NCBI GenBank assembly: GCA_023055355.1
Contig: JALJCS010000053.1
Coordinates: 1,126,501 to 1,190,500, forward strand
DNA length: 64,000 bases
Reading direction: 5' to 3'
Origin: Agelaius tricolor
Taxonomy: Eukaryota; Chordata; Aves; Passeriformes; Icteridae
Made by a program: the position numbers and the translations under genes. The notes beneath the pieces are model-generated. The model had not been told where the DNA came from, did no database searches, and saw only the letters and a program-made list of their open reading frames with translations. Shown in pieces: positions 27,301 through 39,300 of the stretch; the first letter of the stretch is position 1; each line of letters begins with the position of its first letter.

Positions 27301-30300
27301 CCATCCCAGTGCAGGGGATGGAGTCACACCACAGTCTCTTCACTTGTAAAAAAAAAATATAATTTCCTTAAGTACACACATTACCTTAGCAGAAGCAGCT
27401 GCTCCACTTGTCTCTGTTTTGGGCGGCTGGCTGACATTAGCACTTGCTTGTTTCTTCTAGAAAAAAAAAAACAACATAATAAAGGTCAGAAATGTTGAGG
27501 AAGGAAAAGAAAAGCCAAGTAAAACTGTGAAACAAACAAACAAAAAAACCCACAAAAACCCAAATGAAATCAAAGAACTAAAAAAAGAAAAAGCACACTT
27601 AAAAAAGTGCCCTAGAACATTTTTGCAAGGCGAGTCATCAGAAAATGAATTCTCCTACGTAGCTTTAATTCACACAGGCACATTTCAGAGCTCAGAAATG
27701 TGCACACCCAGAACAGCCTGAGTTTTCCTGCAGTGTTTTATGAATAACACATAAATCTGTGCCATTTCCTGTGGCACGGCGACTCCATTTTATGCTAACA
27801 GTTAAAGCAACAGTATCTATACAAAAAGAATCACGAAAATAAGGGGGGCAAGATATTGCTGCCCAGACAGAATGTGAAAGACCATCCAGTAGGTAACACC
27901 CTCAGGCAGGGAAGTAAAGATACAAAGTTAAGGGCAAAATTATGGGGTTTTTTTCTAAGAAGCACAAGATTCACAATGCAATTAAAGATTTCACATTTCC
28001 ACAAGCAGGGCAGGCTGCAGAAGGACCAGAGATTCAACCAGCAGAGTCAGAAGCACCGGTTTTCAATGGATGGGACACCAGAATGGTAACAATCTGGGAG
28101 ATCCAGAGACCTCTGCCATTCAGGTAATTCCACCTTCTCTTCCTGGTTTTGTTTGAAAAAACAAAAAGCTTGAGCAAAGATGCACATTCAGCAGCCACAT
28201 CCAGAGGTGAGGCAGAGGGCCACCTACACAAAATTTAAAAAATATGCCCCAAATCTGGAACCAACTGAGACTAAGAGAGATCTTACATCCAGGATCACAC
28301 TGGAAAAAAAATGACATCCCAGTAAGACTCCACAGGATGCTGCAAAACCCGAGACTAACACTGTGTTTTGCCTGTTAAAAGGATGTTAGGAGTGTTCCAG
28401 CTCAGGACCTTCCTGCTCAGCCACTGAGCTCCAGTGGTGCTGCCCATTACAGACCCGCCCCAATCCTGGGGGCTCTGCCCAGGCTGAGGGGTGCAGTTGA
28501 AGGAAAAAGCAGCAGAGACACCCCAAACACACCCCAGAGACATCCAGGGGCCTCACCACAGCCCCCTCCATCATGTGCCAGTCAGGTTTGTCTCCGTATT
28601 TTCTCCACACATGCCTAAGGGAGCAGACAGCCTCCTTGCACATATTCTGCAGTTCTGGTTAAAATGAGCATTTTTAACTCCCTAAGGAAGGAAGCAGTGC
28701 TCCAGCTGAGGTGGTAATGATCCTGGAGGCAGGTGATGGAAGTGTGATACATTTCTAATTTTGTAGAGACAGTCCTGAGATGCAGAACACCTTTGGCTTT
28801 GTCTCTGACACAGTGCACTGAGGGCTGTAATGAGCATTACCCACAAATCCTTCAGCTTTTAATTAAGTTGTCCAAGTAGCTCAAAATCTGAAGTGCTTGC
28901 CTCCCCTTTTGAAAGAAAAAATTAAAAAAAAAAAAAGAAGTCACCATAAAAGAATCACCAAAAAAAAAAAAAAAGGCAATACTCTGAAGAGCAATCAGGA
29001 TTGTGGGCACACCTTCAGCACCACAGGTCTTGACTGCCACCTCATGCTCAGCCTTTGGCTCAGGGTTTATGGCATTCAAGTTTTACCTTCAAGATGTCTG
29101 ACAGAACTGTGATGCTCTGAAAATACCACAGAATCACAGAATTCCACAAATCCATAGACTACTGTTTTAGAGAAGGGAGTCTTTATGACACCTTACCAAT
29201 ATACTCAAAAATTTCAGGCACAAGGGTAGCTTTCCCCACCTCCCAGCAAGTTTGAGCTACAAAAAAAGTCCCCCCAAACCAAACCAAACTAACAATTAGA
29301 AAAAACAAAACAAAACCAAACAAATAAACATTCAAAAAGCCAAACAACCCCCTCAAAATTAGAACCAAAAAGAACACCTGAAACCAAAAAAACCCAAACT
29401 GAAAAACAGACCAAAAACCAGAAACAAAAAATCCCACCTTCCAAACCCCCACAAAAAAAAAAAAAGAAAAAAGCCACAATGTTCCCCCAAAAAACAATAA
29501 AAACAACCAAAGAAAAGCCTCCTCCAAAATCAGAACCAGCTAACAGAGTGAAATAAATCCTTGCTCAAAGTATGAAGTTGTGTTAATCAACAAAACAGAA
29601 TAAAGAAAAAAATGTTAATGCCGATAATTATTTGGTGATAAACCAAACAGCAATAAAAGATAGAGAAGAAAAATTAACAAATAAATTCTCCTCTGCAACT
29701 GAGAAAGACTACTTGGAAAAGAGCCATGTGGAAGTTGAAGCCACCATATCAAATGAGTATCACTCAGTAAATACTGACCACAGCACATGGAGTAATATAT
29801 ATTTTAGTTCCCAGAGTCATCTTTCAACAGCAGCTTCTTTGGTATCCAGGTATCCCTTACTACATTTGTAAAGGCAGAAGAACTGGCCACATCATTCAAT
29901 GTTTATCATTCAATTCAGGTTTATCCTTCTTTCACCCTTATTAAAATAAGGATGTTTGGGTGTTTCCCAAGATGTTCCCTCCATGCAAACCAGATCAGAT
30001 ATCCTTTATTGACAAATACATCAGAGCTGTTCTCATCTTCTCCCCCTCCAAGAACTGGAAGAGTATTTTTCTTCTGTGACATTCTCAGACACAAACAACT
30101 GAGGAATTACCTTGCATCTGTGCCCATACCTTTCTTCCCAACCTGGTATTAACAGAGACAATGGATTATCAAAACACAGCTTCTTTATGGAATGAATTAA
30201 ATGGGTTATGGGCCTGTAAAGAATTGTGTGTGAAGGAATAAAAAGCTGTGGCACACAGATACTCAGAATCTACTCTTCACTGTTAGCAGTGGATTCCAAA

Positions 30301-33300
30301 AGGCAGAGCACTGTTTCAGAGTGGAATATTAATTCTGCAGGTTTAATAAGGGGGAGATGAAATATACATTTTTCTGCTAAATGGATTTGCAAAGGAAGAC
30401 ATGTGCTAAGACTGGTGTCCAGAAAAGTGGACTTATTGTTCATTTTGGACTACAACATTTAAGTGTTCATTGTGAGATTGCAGTAAGAATGCTTACAGTA
30501 CACTTGTCTTGAGGGGAAAAAAAACCCACAAAAGGGAAGGATGTGCAATCTCTGTTCTGCAAATGCTTTTGACAACCATCAGCAGCATTTCAGCCTCCCC
30601 CTATCAATCTTTCATTCAAGAACAGCTTGAGGAGCAATCACCCTCTATTCCTTCTGAAGGCAGACACTCACATTGCAGCAGCTCTCAGCAAGTACCAGAA
30701 TTTAACTGAAATAATGTTATTTTTCAACTACCTTTGGCATTTTAGCCAAAAGAAGCACCAAAATAGAAAAGGGAGAGAGATAAAGAAGCTGCAGTTGTGC
30801 TTCCCAGAACCTTCCTACTCCTCTACTGAAGACAAATTAAGGCCACAATCCCCTCTGCCAGTGCCAAGGTGCTGTGAGGCACAAAGGGGAAGGAAAACAA
30901 ACAAACAATGCAGATATAAATAAATAATTTGGCACCAAAGTAAAAAGAAACCTCACAAACACCGCAGGTAAAACCTTCCCCTGCACTTCCACAACTCAGA
31001 CCAGCAGTGGGCACCCCAACGAGATTTTCACCAGCCATTATGCCTTTACTCAGCATTCGTGCTTTTTCTGGACAAGGAATCCTAAGTGGCAAGCCCCAGG
31101 ATTAAAAAGTAGCCCAGACACACTGATTTCAGAGCAAAGAATCAATTCTGGAAGGATGGAGATGCTTTAGCACCAATCATCACTGTCATCCTTTCAAAAT
31201 AAAGAATATATTTCCTGATAAGTAAAGAACAATGAGCTGAAGAAGCAGCACAGGTTCCTGCCTACATTCCTGTAAAGAACAACTCATAATGCCAGGAGAC
31301 GTTAAAGAGGGTCCTGTTTCACACCATACCTGGTGAAATATGGCTTCACTCTAAGCTGGGGCTTCCAATTCCTACAATATATGACTCTGTCTTCCTTTTT
31401 ACCATCACATTTCCACATCCAGACAGCAGCCATGCACAGGCTGGGCTTTTGCACAGACACAGAATCTCTCCCTGGCATTTCCCTCTGCGACAGTAAAAAG
31501 AGAACAGATCTTTCTCCACATTATTAACATGGATCAGCACAGAGCAGGGGGGTTTCAGAGCACAGCCACACACAGTGTGAGCACTTGTTCTGCTCTATTT
31601 TTATGGATTTCATGTGGCTGTGCAGCAGAACACCCTGTGCCCCAAGGGCAGCCAAAGGCTGGGACAGGCAGCAAGGTTGGGACAGCAGGACCGTGTGCCT
31701 CACCACAGTGCAAGGCCTGCCTCCCTAAGTTTGGATAAGTTTTATCACTCCCCTGTCTCTAGTAGTGGTCAGCAGCAGATAGGAAAGAAAACAAAACCAG
31801 TGATGTAAAAACAGTTCAGGTCTATGTTGATGTCTCTTCTAAATACTCTTCCAGACTCAATCTCTGGGCCAGGGATTTCTTAGTTCAGTGTATTTTATAA
31901 ACCATCCTGGGATTTTCTTCAGTGATTTTGTGCCACCTACTCTTGAAAGCATTTATATTTTAGCATCCAAGAGCTTCTACAGCACTCGAGCCCCAATGGC
32001 CTCAAAAGTGGAAGTGATCTGAAATTGGTAGAAAGGCACACACATAGGTAAGCTGAAGACAATGCCCAGATGGGGAATAAGATAAAACCACACCAGCTGT
32101 CCCTCACATGCTGACAAACTGCTAAAAGCTTTGGGACACCAGGAAGCAAGGGGAAGAAAGGAAATTTACCATTCCATGCCCTTTGCAATGGCATGCTGCA
32201 AACACCTTGGCTCAGGTCCACGATGTCCCATCACAGTGAGAGCACAGAGGGACAGATCTGGGAAACCTGCAGCACACCACTCACTTCTGCAGGGTGGCAG
32301 CTGCATCCCAGCTGCAGCAATATGCCACAGCTTCACCTGCATGAGCAACCAGCAATTGCAACAGCCACCATTTCTTTTCTGTTAACAGCTCCCCTATTAT
32401 TATCGGTGCTTTTATTTGAAGGGATGGGACTACAGTTGGGCTAAGAACGATTTATTGCCCAGATAAACATCAGTCTCAAAGGCTGTGAGATTTTAAAGAG
32501 CAAGCAATTGGCCATAGCTCAAAGTAGTCACAAGTTTTTTGTTACAAGGCCATACATAACTTTCTAATCCAATGGGCATTTGCTACAAAGTTTATTTTGC
32601 TTTTTAACCTATCACTTTTACTTACTTCTGTTGCAACGAGTGTACTTTTATCCAATAGGCTACTATCACACCTACACACGTTTCTATTATAACTTAGTTT
32701 ATATTATAACTCTTCTATTTTAACTTATCCTTCTTATTACAACTTAACTTCTTATATAACTATAACTACTTATTTTAACTTAGTTTATATTATAACTCTT
32801 CTATTATAACTTAGTTTAAACTTACAAAGTTTATTTTGCATTTTTAACCTATCCCTTTTACTTACTTCCGTTGCAACAAGTGTCCTTTTATCCAATGGGC
32901 TACTATCACACCTACAGATGTTTCTATTATAACTTCTAAACTCAGCTTACTCTATACAATTACATTACTACACTATAAACCCTTCACCATCTTATCAATA
33001 CAGTTTCTTACTTACTCAAGGCACTTACAACTACAGAAACATAAGGTTATACTTTCACTGCTTAATGTCTGTGTACTTTATTTTTACATCAATCTAAGTT
33101 TATTCTAAGGCTGCAGATCAAATCCCTCATTGTCTGTGGAAGTTTCTATTTTTCCATTTTCCACTTTCCCCCATTCAAACACCCACAAGGAATAAAAACA
33201 TTTCAGTACAGCTGAAATGAGATTCTCAGCTGGTTTTTTTTCCTGAGATTTTCAGCAATTGTCTGATTCTCCTCAGAAGGTGAACTCAATAAATGTAAGG

Positions 33301-36300
33301 TTCTAACAACCAAGACATCAAGATTTTAAGACAGATCCCTATGACTTGAGCTTTTGTCCTGGAGAAATGCCTAATACAATACAGCACATACACTTTTATT
33401 GACATCTACACTGATGAAGAACTGCACTTATCTTTTTCAATTACATAACTGTACAAGTTTCTATCTACAGCAAACCTGCTGTGTTCTCTTCAGTCTACTT
33501 ATAAGACTCCCTTCTCTTTAAGAAGAAAGGGTTAAGAAGCCTCTTCCACACCCTGACAGTATTGATGCAGAGCTCCTCTTGGTGCTGTGGCTGACTGGCA
33601 TCTCCCACTCAAAGCAGTGTCAGGCCCTTCCTAAACTTGCTTTTCAAAGCTCCACCCTCCTTCTCTCACCCCCTCAGCACTGTATACCCAAAGAATCTGA
33701 GAGACAAGAGTTGTCTGCTGTTACTTCTGGGTAAACAACAACCATACTGATTTTACTGTTTTCCGTTCAGTATGGATACAAACTCCTCAAAGACATCAAT
33801 ATTTTCTTGTAATTTCTCTAATGCCAAACCTTTTCTAGTAGGCAGGTGAACAATCTCAATATTCTAGACAACATTGCCCAAAGCTCTCTACAGATACATT
33901 ATAAATTTATGCCTCAAGAATTGAAGACTATAGGCATTATCTCTGACTTTTAAACAAAAAATGTATTATTGCCGACTCTTGGGAAAACTGTTGAAAGCTT
34001 CTGAGTTGTTTCCTCAACTGCTTAACAAATCAGAGTGTTTTGGAGGTAGGTGTGAGTCACAGTGGAGTAAATGCCCCTCAGTAGGTCTCTGGAAGAGGTT
34101 TTTGATCTATTTCCACTTTGAAGGACTGCAGAGTGCATGGAACAAATAAAACACATGAAGAAATTCACAAGAGGAAACATACATGCAGTATTCTAAGGAC
34201 TCAAAAAGCAGAAGTATCCGGACAATAAATTTTGTTAAGAGTCTTGTTTTTGCTAGAAACAGATCTTCTCAATAAGAGGTCAGAAACATTAACCCCAGAA
34301 CTCTGAACTACAGGCCTCAACTCCCACCCTTCCCACAAGAAAATGTCAGCACTTCTCTAATAGGAAGAACAATGTGCAGTCAAAGAATATGGCATTAAAC
34401 CAAGATTGTATAAATGCACAATGGTATTTGCACAAGTTGTCTGGAGAGGAAAGGTGGAACATATTCTCAGGCTGGAGAAGTTTTCCTTGCTTTCTGGACA
34501 GGAAAGAAAAGCAATTGCTTGAATCATCTACTTCAGAGGACTGTAACAAAAGCATTCACTGGCCCTGATTTGCAGTGCAGTCAAACAGGATCAGGCAAAG
34601 TTATTTCCCACACAGCTTCTGCTGAGGATGGATGAACCATCAGGTGGAAAGCATCAGAGTGCACTCCCTTCACCTGTGCTTCTGGGCAGCTGAAGTACCA
34701 GGGCCATCTGATGTGTCCCACACTGCACCAGCACTGCACAGCAGGCACCTCACTGAGGTAACTTCCATGGATACTAAGTATTAGGTAAAATATGAACAGA
34801 GCAAAAAAAAAACAAACCCATTTCCAGTAGGCTGCTCAGCAGCATGAGACAAAATTAAACATTCCTGGGATGAATAATGACTGTCTGAAGTCACCAGTTA
34901 ATTGTCCAAAAACTACCACTTTGCTATCAAAAGGCAAAAATCAGCATAGGAGGAAATTCATTGCCAACTTTTCTTAATATATTCAAACACATGGATTTAC
35001 CTCTTCCACTTCTGCTTTCTTCTCTCCTGCCTTGGAAGAAGCTTCATTTGCCTTCTTGTCGCCATGCTGTGAACAGAGAAAATAGATGTGTAGTTATTTA
35101 GACCTTAAGTCTTATCTTCCACACAAAGAAATTCTCAAACTTCTTAGTGCAAGGATGATTCCTTTCAGCTACCACAAAATGACAGCAGGGAACATTTAAA
35201 GTTTTTCTTCTCACTAATGGAGAGGATTTCTAAAATAGACTGCTGGATAACTTCAAGAGTAATCAGGCATAAGGTCATGACACTTAGGGCTGTACATGAC
35301 TGTTCTTGTGAAAAGTTCTGGAAGATATTCACCTTATCACTCATCCCTCACCAGCAAAACACTCTCCAGTGCTTGTTCTGGAAATGTCCAAACCACAGGC
35401 TTCAAACAGCTCTCAGAGGCACCAACATGGTGTGTGCAATCCACTCCAACATCTGAATTCCCCTTAGACACACTGAAATGTTTGTTATGCCCAGCCCTCC
35501 TCGCCTGAAAGAAAGCTGTTACCATGATTGCTGTAATTCTGGTGCTGATACAGGAAAAAAAACAAATGCTCCAACAGCTCAGGCACAGGTGCACATTAGG
35601 AAATACAGTTTTTTGAGGACCCCTGAACCTCCTGCATCTTTTGTCAGCTCTTCCTTTCACTTAACCTGATGTATAATACCAGCAGCTTCCCATGTGCAGC
35701 AATGCAAAGAAAGACACATTTTGTTCACTGGTATCCAGCATGTTGGAACTGTCTGCATCTCTGAAAAGTGGTGAATATTGTCCCTCAAAACATGTCTTTT
35801 CAAAAATAATAGAAGCAAAAAAGCATAAATTAAAATAAAAGGCAACATAATACAGTTACCCTCTAGTATCTCAGCTGGTGCAACTTCCCACAGCAACTGA
35901 GACATCTGGGAGGGAGGATTCACGTCTGGTTTGTTTCGTTAAGTAAAGACAGGAGATGATTCAAGACCCATTTATTCCCTTCTGTTTTCGGGACTGAGCA
36001 GCAGGAGGTAGAGCCTGCTAATCCACTAAGTAATGAGTTCCTGCAGATTTTTCTTTACATGGCTATAGGGAGAAAGCAATGATCCATGTATCACTGCACT
36101 ATCTTCAGCAGAAATCAGTTCCAGCACATCAGCAGGAGAAAACGCAGGCTGAAAAAAAATACTACAGCAACAAAAATTTCAGTAATTGTTTTGGACAACC
36201 TCTAACAATTCAAGTTTTTAAAATGAGTTTGGTTATGACTAAGACACTCAACGAGTTTTAAAATTGAAAATGCTACAGTCATGTTCCAAATGTGCCTCTT

Positions 36301-39300
36301 CAGAGGAAAAACAAGCCCCATTGGTTGTCTATTCAGGTAAGAGATTAATTGATTCACTGCTCCATAATAGCACTTCCAGTAGAGGCACAATTTACCCAGC
36401 TATCTGTGCTTTTTACTGCTACAATAAAAGCACATTGCACACATATCAGTAAGAGCAGTGCCAGTGAGTCTCCTGTTGCTCACAGAATAGGAATTTCAGA
36501 GCCAGCACTGCCATAAGGCTCAGGAGTTAAAGGAGAACTCTGCTGATCAGGCTCTCTTCTTGCATGGATACTCTCAGCATCAAAATGCTCCAAAATCAAG
36601 TATTATCCTGAATCCAGCTATTAAATAATAATAATAATTATAATAATCCAGCTATTATCTTGCTTGCATTTGTTTCCTTCTTCAAATTCAGACATGGCTT
36701 TAAAAGCAGCAACACCAATTGAAGTGTAGGGTCTCTAGTTGTGTTTTTTTTTTACTCTTACTAAACCAAGTAGGGAATGTAGGAACTAAATACTTGCTTC
36801 TTACTGAGCATGCCAGGCCTTTATCAGGGCTGAATCTGTGTTACCCTTCCTCCCTAAGTCCACCTCCTCATCTTCACACCAAAGAAACCCACAGCAGACA
36901 GGGCCTTGGCACCAAAGAGCATCCAGACCCAGGACTAGAAGGAGGGAGGGATGGAAGGGGACTGGCAGGATTTCCTCAGCCTCAGGCAGAACAACTCCTT
37001 GAGGGACCCCAGGGCAGCTTCAGTGCCCAGAGAGGATGCAGAACAGACCAGGACAAGGACCACAACCTTGCTACCTCTAAACTCAAGTCAGAGAGATGCT
37101 AAAAGCATGACATCTTCCCTCCAGAAGGCAATGCCAAACAGCATCTAAAATAAAGAGAGTTTGACTCAGAGGCCAAATATATTTATTCCAACTTAGGGAA
37201 CAAAGCACATATGGTCAGACCAAAGTATTTTTGTTTTGGTTTGGGTCGGTTTTTTTTTTTTTTTTTTCCAGTAAGTTGAGTAATGCACTGTGTACACACA
37301 GAGCCTTGATAATTCATTCCCTGGCCTCAGACAATAAAACAGCCTATGAAGGTTCTGCCTTGCAGGAAAGTCTGTCCTGTTCTGTCCTGTCCTGAAGAGG
37401 TAACCTGGGAAAGCACAGCTTCACACTACACCTGAGGAAATCATGCTGGTTCCCTGAACAGTTGATGAATAGGGTGTGATGAGGGACCCCATTTAATAAT
37501 GCCCTTTAACAGTTCTTTTCTTATCTGGATTTTCCAGCTTTGAGCCCTCCACTAACAAATTAAATATACAAAAATAAATAAAATAAAAACAAAAACAAAC
37601 AAACAACCCTCAAAACAACAAAACCAAACCAAACAAAACCAAAACAAACAAAACAAAACTAAAAATAAAAAAACAAACAAAAAAAACACCAAACAAACAC
37701 AAAGCCTCCAAAAAACAAACAACAAAAAACAACAACAAAAGAAACAGGCAGTAAATCAATCTGCTTAGTCAGAAGGCTAAGCTCAGGTTTTGTGGGACAG
37801 TGCACATCCACTGCTCATTCATATTCACAACTCATGATGACAAGCTGACTTTTTCTTTGGGCATTCTTTCCTTTTCCTCTCCCTCCCATCTTCCCTTAAA
37901 GTGCCAAAGATTCAGATTCATAACCAAGGCAGTGGATCAGAGCAGCTCCAGCTCTCTCACATCAACAGTGGGCGTACAGCTGAAGTGACAATTTTAGTTT
38001 AACTCATGAGCTAACAATTCCTTGTAGCTTTTAAGCTGGCTCAAAATATTTTCCAACCTTACTAACTAAAAAAAAAAAAACAAAACAAAAACAAAACCAC
38101 ACAATCCTACCCATAATCACATGTTCACAAAAATATGTGTCATGAGCAAGAAGGTTTACCCTGAGATCTTCATCCTGTTCTAAAGTGCACAAAAATGTCA
38201 CCACACTATTAAGACACACCTTTAAACTTCTGACTCAAACAGCATTCACAAACTAGAGAGCAACTGGTGAAAAAGCACAGAGAAAATTACTAACAACTGA
38301 ACAGACACCTATGTGCACAAAAAAACCAACCCTCACTGAAGGCTTTGCTTGCAAGAAATTCCTTCTAAACCTCAGGAGATTTAGAAGGCATTAACAAGCC
38401 TTTGGTTTAAGGCCACTGCACAGCATCTGGGAGGACGTGCAGTAACTGGGTGAGAAGTGAAGTCTTGCAAGATTCTCAGCTAAAGTCAATCAACTCAGCA
38501 TTACAGACATTTGAGGAGATGGGAATCTGACTTTCGCTCTCAGCTGGAACTGGGAGGAAGACAGAGATCTTTGGCACTGCTTGGAAAACTGTCAGATGCA
38601 AGGAGTTGCCAGGGGAGTTACAATGAAGCCAGGTGAAGAATGGAAAGGTGAAATCCAGATTCTCATTGCATCCAACCCCAGCTTTAAATACACCAGCCAG
38701 TAAAAGCCTTAATCTCCTTTGTGTCTGTCCCTCTCACCCTCCTCTCCTGCCTCTCCTACCTCCCCATGCACGGAAGAGGACTCCAGTCCCAAGTGCCAAC
38801 AACCACAGCCAGGGGTTCCCAAAGGAGCAGCTGTGGGAGCAGTTTTCTTACCCAATCACACACAGCCACATCTTGGTATCTTTTCTTCCCCTGGATGCAA
38901 CGACACAGAGCTAAGGAGGCCTTTTAAATCCATTCCATAGCTTTGTGCAGTAATTCTCAAACTTTTCCCTTTGTGATTTTATGCCACCTCCACCACACTG
39001 ATTTGACCTGACACAATGACTGATCCCTGAAAACTGATCCAAGCTGCATGGAGCTTAAAAGTCCAGTTATCACTTGAAGAGGTTTCATCTTCCTGAACAC
39101 ATATTTAGGAAATGCATTAAAGCGATATTTTCTCTGAAACCAACATTTCACAACACACGCTTTCTGTAAAACTTTAACAGAATGCAAACTTTTCTTTTTT
39201 TCCTTTCACCATTCCACACAGAGGCCAGCTGCTTCCTCCTATGTGCAACGTGTCATAAAAGTTTCTTAAAAGCTTTTAAAAGTCTTTTCAAGCAATCGCG

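Larger units (their letters stand above)
11696..27384 (-). other. CAST: CAST intron 3 (15.7 kb)
   Basis: This is the largest intron. It holds the inverted LTR pair (14281-15531), a 20-bp tandem repeat and A-rich tracts. An 11-G run lies at about 24840. A CR1-like tail motif (ATTCTATGATTCTGTGA) at about 12423 is too short to call. No coding segment was supported. Confidence 0.7.
27457..35000 (-). other. CAST: CAST intron 2 (7.5 kb)
   Basis: It holds the A-rich tract at 29270-29525 and the AT-rich LTR-like block at 32436-33175. The remainder is unrecognised unique sequence. Confidence 0.7.

Noticed and set aside
29120..29150. Possible start of an antisense CR1 (ACAGAATCACAGAATTCC)
   Set aside because: The sequence that follows lacks the usual CR1 landmarks.
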